Positions 1 to 7,734 of a stretch of DNA of 12,011 bases are shown in pieces. The position numbers and the translations under genes were made by a program. Location of the stretch: contig CAMEOL010000015.1 in NCBI GenBank assembly GCA_945929765.1, positions 1-12,011 of the forward strand, given 5' to 3'. Source of the stretch: an uncultured Gemella sp. GTDB lineage: Bacteria; Bacillota; Bacilli; Staphylococcales; Gemellaceae. How positions within the stretch are numbered: the stretch's first letter is position 1; each line of letters begins with the position of its first letter. The notes under the pieces were generated by a model, which did not search any database, was not told the DNA's origin, and saw only the letters and a list, made by a program, of their open reading frames with translations.

Positions 1-1299
1 ACGGTGAATAGCTCCTAACATGTCGTAAGCATTGAAACTTTCAAAAGTAAAGCCTACTCCTTTTCCTGTTTCTTTGTTGTACGGTTCTACCGTATCACGT
101 AAACCTCCAACTCTATGCACAATAGGGATAGTTCCATAGCGCATAGATATAAGTTGCGAAAGACCACAAGGTTCTGATTTTGATGGCATTAAGAATATGT
201 CACACGACGCATACACTCTTGCCGAAACTTCGCTCGAGAACATTATCAAACTACGAACTTTATCGTATCTTCTATGTTCTAAAGAACGTAGGGCGTCTTC
301 ATATGCTCTATCTCCAGTTCCTAAAATTACTAACTGCGCTCCACTATTTAATATTTCGTCTGCGACATTTAGAACTAAGTCTATTCCTTTTTGGTGTGTT
401 AGCCTCGTTACCATACCTATCATCGGTATATCTTTATTTACTTCAAGACCTAAATCTCGTTGCAAAGCTAATTTGTTTTCAACTTTCTTGTTTACAGTCT
501 TTCTATCGTATGTCTGACTAATTAGCTTATCAGTAGCTGGATCAAACTTAACAGTATCAATACCATTAACAATTCCATGCATCTTACCTCTTTCTAATTG
601 CAAAATGCTATCTAGTCCGTAAGAAAAGTATGGTGTTAAAATCTCGTGAGCATAACTTTCACTTACCGTGTTTATTCTATCTGCTAATTGGATAGCACCC
701 TTAAGTAAGTTAAGGTTTCCTTTATAAATTAGCGCATCGTAATATTTATTTTCTAAGCCGAACAAATCTCCTAATATTAAAGGATCAAAGATTCCTTGAA
801 ATTCAATGTTATGAATTGATATTACACTTTTCGTGTTAGCAAAAAATTCACTACCACAAGATTTGAAATAATCTAAATATACTACAGATAAAGATGCATG
901 CCAATCATTAGCATTAATAACATCTGGTCTATAGCCTATATGTGGTAAAATTTCTAGTGCTGCTTTTGAGAAAAACGCAAATCTTTCTCCATCATCATGT
1001 TGACCATAAACTGTACCACGATTAAAGTAATGTTCATTGTCTATGAAGTAATACTTTACTCCTTCTATGTCCGCTTCGAAAATACCACAGTATACATGAC
1101 GCCATCCTAAATCAACAAAAATATATTTTACATATTTTAAATCGTATTTTTCTCTATCAATAGTGTCATACAATGGCAATACTACTCGTGCTTCTATCCC
1201 CTCATCTTGCAAAGATTTTGGCAACGAACCTAATACATCTCCTAAACCACCAACTTTAACGAAAGGCGCCGCCTCTGCAGCAATAAAAAATACTTTCAT
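1..1299 (-). CDS. glgA: Glycogen synthase GlgA (ADP-glucose type), 3' end cut off by the window edge
   Basis: Transfers glucose from ADP-glucose to the non-reducing end of an alpha-1,4-glucan in cytoplasmic glycogen synthesis. I translated the minus strand from the ATG at 1299-1297 and found an open frame of 433 codons to base 1. The N-terminus reads MKVFFIAAEAAPFVKVGGLG and carries the KxGG ADP-glucose-binding motif (K15, G17, G18) typical of GT5 synthases. Near residues 376-385 is SEPCGLSQL, with the conserved Glu of the C-terminal Rossmann domain, followed by GGLRDTVEPYN and GVGFTFESF. The family is usually about 475-480 residues, so roughly 45 C-terminal residues lie beyond the edge. A good RBS (AAAGGAG, about 7 nt upstream) fixes the start. 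It is the last visible glg gene, but a 158-nt gap separates it from glgD. Glycogen phosphorylase often follows, but it would be off the window. Identity is very secure. Confidence 0.96.
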   Translation of the reverse strand, partial: MKVFFIAAEAAPFVKVGGLGDVLGSLPKSLQDEGIEARVVLPLYDTIDREKYDLKYVKYIFVDLGWRHVYCGIFEADIEGVKYYFIDNEHYFNRGTVYGQHDDGERFAFFSKAALEILPHIGYRPDVINANDWHASLSVVYLDYFKSCGSEFFANTKSVISIHNIEFQGIFDPLILGDLFGLENKYYDALIYKGNLNLLKGAIQLADRINTVSESYAHEILTPYFSYGLDSILQLERGKMHGIVNGIDTVKFDPATDKLISQTYDRKTVNKKVENKLALQRDLGLEVNKDIPMIGMVTRLTHQKGIDLVLNVADEILNSGAQLVILGTGDRAYEDALRSLEHRRYDKVRSLIMFSSEVSARVYASCDIFLMPSKSEPCGLSQLISMRYGTIPIVHRVGGLRDTVEPYNKETGKGVGFTFESFNAYDMLGAIHR

Positions 1300-1342
1300 T
1301 AGTATGCTCCTTTTTTGTTTTCATTAATTAATAATAATATTT

Positions 1343-1378
1343 CTAATAAATATTAGCAAATATAAACACTTACTGCAA
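1343..1378 (-). promoter_or_regulatory. Candidate separate promoter for glgA
   Basis: Reading the minus strand, TTGCAG (1378-1373) is followed after a 17-nt spacer by TAATAT (1355-1350), preceded by TG plus one base, an extended -10 pattern. Transcription would start near 1343 and give a leader of about 45 nt before the glgA ATG. The -35 matches consensus only partly (3 of 6) and the -10 matches 4 of 6. A perfect 6-bp palindrome with a 2-nt centre (CTAATAAATATTAG, 1343-1356) covers the -10 box and could be an operator. In DNA this AT-rich, chance matches are common, so this is a suggestion only. Confidence 0.35.
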
Positions 1379-1381
1379 ACG

Positions 1382-1455
1382 CTATAATAGGGAGTAGCAT
1401 ATATGTATAGCTAATTGCTCTTCACCCTACATATATTTTTCTACTCCCTATAATA
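1382..1455. repeat. Inverted-repeat element between glgD and glgA, flanked by 8-bp direct repeats
   Basis: An 11-bp arm ATAGGGAGTAG (1387-1397) is perfectly complementary to CTACTCCCTAT (1441-1451). Inside it, ATATATGTA (1399-1407) pairs with TACATATAT (1428-1436), leaving a 20-nt loop and an unequal internal bulge (1 nt against 4 nt). The 8-mer CTATAATA occurs on both sides (1382-1389 and 1448-1455), like a target-site duplication, though it partly overlaps the arms. No T-run follows the stem on either strand, so it does not look like an intrinsic terminator. It could be a small MITE-like insertion, an RNA processing or stabilising structure, or a regulatory stem between glgD and glgA. Confidence 0.6.
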
Positions 1456-1457
1456 AA

Positions 1458-2567
1458 TTAAATATGAACACCCTTATGAACTACATATGGTTCAGCACTA
1501 GTTCCCGAAACTTGCACACCATCTCCTGCTTGTGAATATCTATCCATAATAGTATTAGTTATTCTTGCATTACACCCTATACGACATTTCGTCATTATTA
1601 TACTATTTTGAACTACAGCACCTTCTTCGATTACAACGTCACGAGAAATAACACTATTTTCAACTACTCCATTAATATTACATCCATCAGCTAAAACAGA
1701 ATTTTTTACTTCTGACGCTTCTCCATAAAATGATGGTACACTGTCTTTAACACGAGTAAGAACTTCTGTCCCTGATAAAAATAACTCTTCACGAACTTTG
1801 TCGTGTAATAAGTCCATGTTGAAATTGTAATAGTCTTTAATATTATTAATAACTTTACAATATCCTTTAACTTCATAACCATAAACATTTAACTTATTGT
1901 AATTACGAGAAATGTAATCTCGCATCAAATCTTCCCAACCTAAAGTTACTCCCTTTTCAACAAGATCTTTAAACACATATCTAGACATAATATGAATTTT
2001 CAGTTGAGTTGGTACCACCTCATTATGACCATTAATACGATATAACGAGTCATAAATACGTCCTCGATCATCAAATATAACTTGTGTATCTTTTTGACTA
2101 GGTTCTCTGTAAGAATAAGCTACCGTAATATCCGCTTGTGTTTTTTTGTGATATTCTAACATTTCTTTAAAATCTACATTAGCCACGATATTAGCATCAG
2201 CTAGTATTACATACTCTTCTAAAACGCTGTCTATGTAGAATAATGAATTAGATAACGCATCGAATTTGTTAGTTATTACTGATTTTCCTCCTGTATTAGA
2301 AAATGGTGTAATAATTTTCAATCCACTATTCTTTCTATTAAGATCCCAATCTTTCCCCCAACCTACATGATCTACTAAAGAATTGTAATTGTGGTTAACC
2401 AAAATACCGATATTAGAAATTTGCGCTTTTACTAAGGACGATAGTGTAAAATCTATAAGTCTGTACCTAGCAGCTATCGGCATAGATGCTAAACTACGGT
2501 GTTGAGCAAGACCTGATAAACTATCCCCTTTGAAATTATCTGAAAATAAAATACTAAATGCACTCAT
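1458..2567 (-). CDS. glgD: GlgD, regulatory-type subunit of glucose-1-phosphate adenylyltransferase
   Basis: A 369-residue paralogue of GlgC that in Bacillota pairs with GlgC to form the ADP-glucose pyrophosphorylase. It keeps the fold landmarks: ARYRLIDFTLSS near residues 33-44, GWGKDWDLNR near 69-78 and a C-terminal left-handed beta-helix region rich in hexapeptide-like repeats (VKNSVLADG, VENSVISRD, VVQNSIIM). The catalytic features of GlgC are gone. There is no GGxGTRL nucleotide loop at the N-terminus, and the SGDH motif is replaced by LADANIV (about 122-128), as expected for GlgD. The ATG has a strong RBS, AGGAGG at 2575-2580, which overlaps the glgC stop codon, so translation is probably coupled to glgC (11-nt gap). 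The stop is TAA at 1460-1458. It is longer than the roughly 343 residues of the Bacillus subtilis protein but within the family range. Confidence 0.95.
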   Translation of the reverse strand: MSAFSILFSDNFKGDSLSGLAQHRSLASMPIAARYRLIDFTLSSLVKAQISNIGILVNHNYNSLVDHVGWGKDWDLNRKNSGLKIITPFSNTGGKSVITNKFDALSNSLFYIDSVLEEYVILADANIVANVDFKEMLEYHKKTQADITVAYSYREPSQKDTQVIFDDRGRIYDSLYRINGHNEVVPTQLKIHIMSRYVFKDLVEKGVTLGWEDLMRDYISRNYNKLNVYGYEVKGYCKVINNIKDYYNFNMDLLHDKVREELFLSGTEVLTRVKDSVPSFYGEASEVKNSVLADGCNINGVVENSVISRDVVIEEGAVVQNSIIMTKCRIGCNARITNTIMDRYSQAGDGVQVSGTSAEPYVVHKGVHI

Positions 2568-2578
2568 TGTCTTTCCTC

Positions 2579-3745
2579 CTAATTAGCTGCTACATCTGCT
2601 GTTACTTGTTCATTTTTTGGTATAACTGTAATCATATCTTTCCCTAATTCTATTTGACTATGTCCTACAGTAACACCAGATTTAATTACGGCACCTTCTG
2701 CCACAATAGTGTTATACACTTTTGCACCACTTTCTATTACGGCACCTTTCATAATTATACTTCCTACAACTTCTGCATTTTCTTCCACTACAACACCAGA
2801 CGACACTATAACATCTTTTAAATTCCCTCTAATTGTTGCTCCATCAGAAATCATAGAAGTTTTCACAACTGCACTGCTACTAATAAATTGTGGCATTAAC
2901 TGATCGTGACGGTAATATATTCTCCATAGAGGATCTTGGATATTAAAGTTATAAGTTTTCTTAATTAAATCCATATTAGCTTCCCATAAACTTTCTATAG
3001 TTCCAACATCTTTCCAGTAACCATAGAATGGGAAGGCATATATACCTTTTCCGTCAGCTAACATAGCAGGAATAATATTATTACCAAAGTCATTTTCACT
3101 ATTTTCATCAGCTTCATCTTTAATCAAATATTCTTTTAGCACTTTCCAATTGAAAATGTAAATCCCCATAGATGCTTTTGTTGAAATTGGATTTTCTGGT
3201 TTTTCTACGAATGCTTCAACTCTCAGATCGTTATTTGTATTTAATATCCCAAAACGTTTTGCTTCTTCTATAGATACATCGATGTGAGCTATAGTTAAAT
3301 CAGCATTTTTTTCTTTGTGGAATTTAAGCATTTCTGCATAATTCATTTTATAAATGTGATCCCCTGATAATATCAATACATATTCCGGATCATATTGTTC
3401 TAAATATTTAATGTTTTGGTATATCGCATTAGCTGTTCCTTTATACCACTCACCGCTCTTTCCGGCTGTATAAGGAGGTAATATAGATAATCCGCCATGC
3501 ATTCTATCTAAATCCCAAGGTTGCCCATTACCCATGTAAGAGTTTAGTTCTAAAGGCATAAACTGCGTAAGCACCCCAACAGTAGAAATCCCCGAATTTA
3601 TACAGTTCGATAGAGGGAAATCTATTATTCTATACTTACCTCCAAAAGGTACAGCAGGTTTTGCCATATCTTTAGTTAAAGCGTATAATCTTGTACCTTG
3701 ACCACCTGCAAGTAACATAGCTACTATTTCTTTCTTTATAACCAT
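2579..3745 (-). CDS. glgC: GlgC, glucose-1-phosphate adenylyltransferase catalytic subunit
   Basis: Makes ADP-glucose and pyrophosphate from ATP and glucose-1-phosphate, the committed step of bacterial glycogen synthesis. The 388-residue protein starts [10 protein letters not shown] followed by the nucleotide loop [10 protein letters not shown] (11-20). [19 protein letters not shown] lies at 29-47, [12 protein letters not shown] at 100-111, the metal-binding SGDHIYKM at 127-134, the sugar-binding VEKP at 180-183 and SMGIYIFNW at 192-200. The last 100 or so residues are hexapeptide repeats of a left-handed beta-helix. Catalytic residues are all intact, unlike GlgD downstream. The ATG at 3745 has a moderate RBS (GAGGTG, about 8 nt away). 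It lies 21 nt after glgB and 11 nt before glgD in the same transcript. Allosteric control by sugar phosphates is known in the family, but the effector cannot be read from the sequence. Confidence 0.97.
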   Translation of the reverse strand: MVIKKEIVAMLLAGGQGTRLYALTKDMAKPAVPFGGKYRIIDFPLSNCINSGISTVGVLTQFMPLELNSYMGNGQPWDLDRMHGGLSILPPYTAGKSGEWYKGTANAIYQNIKYLEQYDPEYVLILSGDHIYKMNYAEMLKFHKEKNADLTIAHIDVSIEEAKRFGILNTNNDLRVEAFVEKPENPISTKASMGIYIFNWKVLKEYLIKDEADENSENDFGNNIIPAMLADGKGIYAFPFYGYWKDVGTIESLWEANMDLIKKTYNFNIQDPLWRIYYRHDQLMPQFISSSAVVKTSMISDGATIRGNLKDVIVSSGVVVEENAEVVGSIIMKGAVIESGAKVYNTIVAEGAVIKSGVTVGHSQIELGKDMITVIPKNEQVTADVAAN

Positions 3746-3766
3746 AATTTAACACCTCATAACTTT

Positions 3767-5629
3767 CTAATATTTTTTTGTTAAATACATTGTAGTGTAT
3801 GGTGGAATATTGACTTTTAATGTAAAATCAAAATCTCCACATTTTTCTTTTGTCGTTCTTAATCCCCTATTTACTAATCCTGAACCACCAAATTTCTTAG
3901 CATCAGAATTTAATAAAGTTTTGTAATTACCCCACTCATTTACTCCAATTGGATAGGATCTCAATACTTGTGAAGAAAAATTAGAAATTACTAATACTTC
4001 TTTACCGGTATTATCAATTCTAGAAAAAGCAAAAACATTATTGTTTCCATCTTCAACTACATGCCATCTAAACCCTTGCCAAGATCTTTCATCTACCCAG
4101 AAAGGAGAATTTTCTGCATAAACTTTATTCAACTCTCGAACAAATTTAACATTGTCCCCATGCTTCGGATAATCAAGTAAAAACCAATCTAGCTCTCTTT
4201 CTTCATCCCACTCAATAAACTGAGCGATATCCGTTCCCATGAATGTAAGTTTCTTTCCAGGATGAGCAAACATATATCCTAAGAAAGCTTTCATGTTGGC
4301 AAATTTATCTTCGTAAGATACAGGCGCTCTATCTAATAAAGATTTTTTTCCATGAACTACTTCATCGTGAGAAATTGGTAAAATGTAATTTTCTGAAAAT
4401 GCGTAAACCATCGAGAACGTCATTTTGTCGTGAACACCTTTACGGAAGAACGGATCTGTCTCTAAATATTTCAAACTATCATTCATCCAACCCATATTCC
4501 ACTTGAAGTTAAACCCTAATCCACCAACACTAGGATGTTCTGTAACTTTAGGATAACTCGTAGATTCTTCGGCAATCATCGAAATACCTTTAAATTCATC
4601 TTGTACATAAACATTCAATTTTTGTAAAAATTGAATAGCTTCTAAATTTTCGTCTCCGCCGTAAATATTTTTTGCAGCTTCATGTTCTTCACGTCCATAA
4701 TTTAAAAATATCATAGAAGAAACAGCGTCAACTCTTATGCCGTCAATATGGTACTTATCAAACCAAAAAGTAGCACTAGAGCCTAAAAATGATATTACTT
4801 CATTTCTCCCAAAATCAAAAACTCTCGTCCCCCATAATTTATGTTCTTGTTTACGAACATCTGAATATTCATAACAACAATCACCATCAAACTCATAAAG
4901 ACCGTGCGCATCTTTAGTAAAATGCCCTGGAACCCAGTCTAAAATGACCCCAATATTGTTTTGGTGACACACATCAACAAAATACATAAAATCATGTGGT
5001 GTTCCATAACGTGAAGTTGGTGCAAAATATCCTGTAACTTGATAACCCCATGATTTATCATAAGGATACTCTGTAATAGGTAATAATTCTATATGTGTGT
5101 AGTTCATAGATTTTACATACGGTATTAACTTATCCGCTAAATCACGGTAACTAAGAAATTCTTCTCCGTTTTTTCTCCATGAACCTAAATGTACCTCATA
5201 AATATTAAACGGCTTAGAATATGGAGTCTCCCTATTTGCTAACCACTTGTCATCATGCCATTCATAACCAGAAATATCATACACTTTTGACGCCGTTTGC
5301 GGTCTTGTTTCGAAATGATATGCATAAGGGTCTGATTTTAATATCTCTCGACCATCATTTGTTAAAAAAACAAATTTATAACTATCATAAACTTTGACTC
5401 CAGCAACCTTACATTCATACAACCCAGCATCATTTATCTTTTCTAATTTGTATTTTCTATGATCCCAATCACAAAAATCACCCGTAACATAAACTTCCTT
5501 TGCATTTGGCGCCCATACTCTAAATACGCACACATCTTGTTCTATAAAAGAACCTAAATAATCGTAACTTTTAAAATTTTCTCCCTTATGAAAATAGTAT
5601 GCTGCTAAATTATTCTGATCTTTGCCCAC
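3767..5629 (-). CDS. glgB: 1,4-alpha-glucan (glycogen) branching enzyme GlgB, GTG start
   Basis: Cleaves alpha-1,4-glucan chains and rejoins them as alpha-1,6 branches in the cytoplasm. The 620-residue protein has an N-terminal CBM48/E-set domain (about 20-120, with FRVWAPNAKEVYVTGDF), then a GH13 subfamily 9 barrel and a C-terminal beta-domain. Catalytic regions: I, DWVPGHF (231-237); II, GIRVDAVSSMI with nucleophile D301; III, MIAEEST with acid/base E354; IV, ISHDEVVHGK with D422. All three catalytic acids are present. Length is typical for the short Bacillota form with a single N-terminal module. The start codon is GTG at 5629-5627, supported by GAGGAGG ending about 6 nt before it; no better ATG lies upstream in frame near an RBS. 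It is the first gene of the leftward glg operon and is divergent from the GH13 hydrolase gene. The stop is TAG. Confidence 0.97.
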   Translation of the reverse strand: MGKDQNNLAAYYFHKGENFKSYDYLGSFIEQDVCVFRVWAPNAKEVYVTGDFCDWDHRKYKLEKINDAGLYECKVAGVKVYDSYKFVFLTNDGREILKSDPYAYHFETRPQTASKVYDISGYEWHDDKWLANRETPYSKPFNIYEVHLGSWRKNGEEFLSYRDLADKLIPYVKSMNYTHIELLPITEYPYDKSWGYQVTGYFAPTSRYGTPHDFMYFVDVCHQNNIGVILDWVPGHFTKDAHGLYEFDGDCCYEYSDVRKQEHKLWGTRVFDFGRNEVISFLGSSATFWFDKYHIDGIRVDAVSSMIFLNYGREEHEAAKNIYGGDENLEAIQFLQKLNVYVQDEFKGISMIAEESTSYPKVTEHPSVGGLGFNFKWNMGWMNDSLKYLETDPFFRKGVHDKMTFSMVYAFSENYILPISHDEVVHGKKSLLDRAPVSYEDKFANMKAFLGYMFAHPGKKLTFMGTDIAQFIEWDEERELDWFLLDYPKHGDNVKFVRELNKVYAENSPFWVDERSWQGFRWHVVEDGNNNVFAFSRIDNTGKEVLVISNFSSQVLRSYPIGVNEWGNYKTLLNSDAKKFGGSGLVNRGLRTTKEKCGDFDFTLKVNIPPYTTMYLTKKY

Positions 5630-5725
5630 TAACTTCCTCCTCTTATTTATTAATATTAAGATATAATATATTTATTTTTTACACATTTATTATATTACAT
5701 TTTCAAAAAAAATAATAGTGTTTTC

Positions 5726-5766
5726 TTGCAATTTGACGCACTTTTTTTATATAATTATGTTATAAT
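5726..5766 (+). promoter_or_regulatory. Likely sigma-A promoter(s) for the amylase-LemA-DUF2207 operon
   Basis: Two overlapping arrangements are visible. TTGCAA (5726-5731) is followed after 18 nt by a perfect TATAAT (5750-5755). A second perfect TATAAT (5761-5766) is preceded by TG plus one base (5758-5760), an extended -10 that can work without a good -35. TTGACG at 5733-5738 looks like a -35 but sits 22 nt from the second box and 11 nt from the first, too far and too close. Either start would give a leader of roughly 85-95 nt before the ATG at 5858. Confidence 0.6.
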
Positions 5767-5798
5767 AATATACAAGTTCAAAATTTTCTGAAAACAGA

Positions 5799-5841
5799 AT
5801 GAAAATAATTTACTTTCATGTTATTTTCATAAATATTTTTT
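5799..5841 (+). promoter_or_regulatory. Leader hairpin with T-run upstream of the amylase gene (possible attenuator or operator)
   Basis: ATGAAAATAA (5799-5808) and TTATTTTCAT (5821-5830) are a perfect 10-bp inverted repeat around a 12-nt loop. After five bases comes a run of six T (5836-5841), ending only 6 nt before the AGGAG ribosome binding site. The stem is mostly A-T, so as a terminator it would be weak. The hexamer TTTCAT occurs three times (5814, 5825, 5839), at 11- and 14-nt spacing, which could instead be protein-binding sites. ATTTTC (5783-5788) could pair with GAAAAT (5801-5806) as a competing fold. Function is inferred only. Confidence 0.4.
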
Positions 5842-5857
5842 CATGACAGGAGATACT

Positions 5858-7720
5858 ATGACAAACATTATTTTTAATCCATTAAAAAATAAAAAACCGA
5901 TAGGTGCTGCTTCAAACGAGCAAGAAATTACTTTCACTTTAAAAATAAAAAACAACTTTTATTTCAAAGAACTATATCTAACTCTATTCGATGATTACGG
6001 AAATTTAATAAGAAAAGAACAATTAGAGAAAACAATCTCTTCAGATACATATTCAGAATACTCAGTAACAACTAACCCATTATCAACAGGGCTTTATTTT
6101 TATAGTTTTGAAATTGAATTTGATGCATTTACTGCATATATAAAAAACAATAAATTAAACGCCGCTATAAGCAAAAATATCGACGATTATCCGATGTGGC
6201 AACTAACTATTTACGATAAGCAATTCTCTACTCCAGAATGGTTCAAAGGAACTACAATGTACCAAATATTCCCTGATCGTTTCAAAAAAAGCGAGAATTT
6301 CCTACCACAAGAAACACCAAAAAACGTTAAAGACCGAATTATCCATGACAATTGGACAGATAATCCACATTCTTCTATTACACATACTAATTACCGAGCT
6401 AAAGACTTTTTCATGGGGAATTTACTAGGAATAGAAGAAGAAAAAAATTATTTTAAACAACTTAATATAGAAAGTATCTATTTAAATCCTATAGTAGAAA
6501 GTGCTGAAAACCACCGTTATTCTACTGCAGACTACTTCAAAGTAGATCCTTACTTTGGAACTAATGAACAATTCGAAAATTTCTGTACCAATTTCAAAAA
6601 AGACAATATTAAAATTATTTTAGACGGAGTATTCAGCCACACAGGTTCAGATAGTATTTATTTCAACAAAGATAATAACTATAATTCTATAGGAGCTTAC
6701 AACTCTACAAATTCACAGTACTACCCTTGGTTCGACTTTATAAATTACCCTAAACAATACAACTCTTGGTGGGGATTTGATAATTTACCTACAGTTAACA
6801 AGGATAACGAAAATTTCCTACAGTATATTACCGAAAAAGATAACGGCGTTGTTAATTACTGGCAAAAACTAGGAATTGCTGGTTGGAGATTAGATGTTGC
6901 TGACGAGTTTCCGGATAGATTTTTGGATGAAATAAGAAACAGTGCAAAATATTATGATAAAGATGCATTAATTATTGGAGAAGTATGGGAAGATGCATCT
7001 AACAAAATGGCTTACAACAAACGAAGACGTTACTTCCAAGGTCAACAACTTGATAGTGTCATGAACTATCCTTGGCGAGATGCAATAATAAATTTCGTAA
7101 AATATCACGATGCCAAACAATTCGAATACGAAATCAATCAATTAGTAGATCATTACCCTACTCAAGCGTTAGATAGCTTAATGAACCTACTTTCTAGTCA
7201 CGATATTCCTAGAATACTTACTTCTCTTGCTGTAGACGACGCAAAAAACTACCCATTAGAACAACGTCCTAACTATAAATTAGACGCTGATACATACGAA
7301 AATGTAAAACAATTATCTAAATTTGCTGCGTTCATTCAATTTACACTACCAGGAGTTCCGTCTATATATTACGGAGATGAGATAGGGATGTACGGCTTTA
7401 CAGACCCATACAATCGTCTAGGTTTTGATAGAGAAAATATAGATGAAGAACTACTAACATATTACAAAAAATTAACTAAATTCCGTCACGACAACAAAGA
7501 ACAATTCAAAACAGGTTTTGATTTTATTTCTGCAGAAAATGAGTGTATAATTTATAGTAGGAATGATATTGTCTGTATAGTAAATATGAACAACACTCCG
7601 ATAGTAATAGAATCTATTAAAAATGGGAAATATTTATTCGGTAACAACGAACCGATATTTACTAAATACGGAACAGTAGTAGAGAAAAATTCATTCCTAG
7701 CAATAAAAATAATAAAATAA
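5858..7720 (+). CDS. Intracellular GH13 alpha-glucan hydrolase (neopullulanase/cyclomaltodextrinase-like)
   Basis: A 620-residue glycoside hydrolase expected to cut alpha-1,4 (perhaps also alpha-1,6) bonds in maltodextrins, cyclodextrins or glycogen. A beta-rich N-terminal domain (about 1-120, CBM34-like) precedes the GH13 barrel, which opens at GTTMYQIFPDRF (131-142). Catalytic regions: I, DGVFSH (256-261); II, GWRLDVADE with nucleophile D346; III, IIGEVWED with acid/base E375; IV, SSHDIPR with D449. NPIVESAENHRYSTADYFKVD (about 210-230) is also typical of this group. The exact substrate cannot be read from sequence. There is no signal peptide, so it acts in the cytoplasm. An in-frame ATG at 5843 would add five residues, but AGGAG at 5848-5852 stands 5 nt before the ATG at 5858, so I chose the latter. 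It heads the plus-strand operon, divergent from glgB, suggesting glycogen or maltodextrin breakdown. Confidence 0.9.
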   Translation: MTNIIFNPLKNKKPIGAASNEQEITFTLKIKNNFYFKELYLTLFDDYGNLIRKEQLEKTISSDTYSEYSVTTNPLSTGLYFYSFEIEFDAFTAYIKNNKLNAAISKNIDDYPMWQLTIYDKQFSTPEWFKGTTMYQIFPDRFKKSENFLPQETPKNVKDRIIHDNWTDNPHSSITHTNYRAKDFFMGNLLGIEEEKNYFKQLNIESIYLNPIVESAENHRYSTADYFKVDPYFGTNEQFENFCTNFKKDNIKIILDGVFSHTGSDSIYFNKDNNYNSIGAYNSTNSQYYPWFDFINYPKQYNSWWGFDNLPTVNKDNENFLQYITEKDNGVVNYWQKLGIAGWRLDVADEFPDRFLDEIRNSAKYYDKDALIIGEVWEDASNKMAYNKRRRYFQGQQLDSVMNYPWRDAIINFVKYHDAKQFEYEINQLVDHYPTQALDSLMNLLSSHDIPRILTSLAVDDAKNYPLEQRPNYKLDADTYENVKQLSKFAAFIQFTLPGVPSIYYGDEIGMYGFTDPYNRLGFDRENIDEELLTYYKKLTKFRHDNKEQFKTGFDFISAENECIIYSRNDIVCIVNMNNTPIVIESIKNGKYLFGNNEPIFTKYGTVVEKNSFLAIKIIK

Positions 7721-7734
7721 AAGGGGAATATAAT

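Larger units (their letters stand above)
5630..5857. promoter_or_regulatory. Divergent control region between glgB and the amylase operon
   Basis: This 228-bp, extremely AT-rich stretch has no credible ORF and must carry promoters in both directions. Rightward signals are described separately. Leftward, toward glgB, a perfect TATAAT lies on the minus strand at 5694-5689, but nothing like a good -35 is correctly spaced. An alternative is TTGAAA (5706-5701) with the poor -10 TGTAAA (5683-5678) at 17 nt. I cannot decide between them. I saw no clear catabolite-repression (cre) site or MalR-type operator. TTGCAA at 5726-5731 is itself palindromic and sits inside a loose AGTG...CACT symmetry (5717-5742). 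Confidence 0.6.

Noticed and set aside
180..521. Two overlapping plus-strand ORFs of 106 and 113 codons.
   Set aside because: They lie opposite the glgA coding frame, whose minus-strand translation matches glycogen synthase throughout; no RBS or recognisable protein.
1387..1451. Inverted repeat after glgD as an intrinsic terminator.
   Set aside because: No T-run follows the stem on the minus strand (it reads on into CTATTATAGCG).
1458..2567. GlgD as a damaged copy of GlgC.
   Set aside because: Loss of the nucleotide loop and SGDH motif is the normal state of the GlgD subunit; the frame is intact and has a strong RBS.
5733..5766. TTGACG at 5733 as the -35 of the rightward promoter with TATAAT at 5761.
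   Set aside because: The 22-nt spacer is too long for a normal sigma-A promoter; TTGCAA with an 18-nt spacer, or the extended -10 alone, fits better.
5843..5857. Upstream in-frame ATG as the start of the GH13 gene.
   Set aside because: The AGGAG ribosome binding site lies after this ATG and is correctly spaced (5 nt) for the ATG at 5858.
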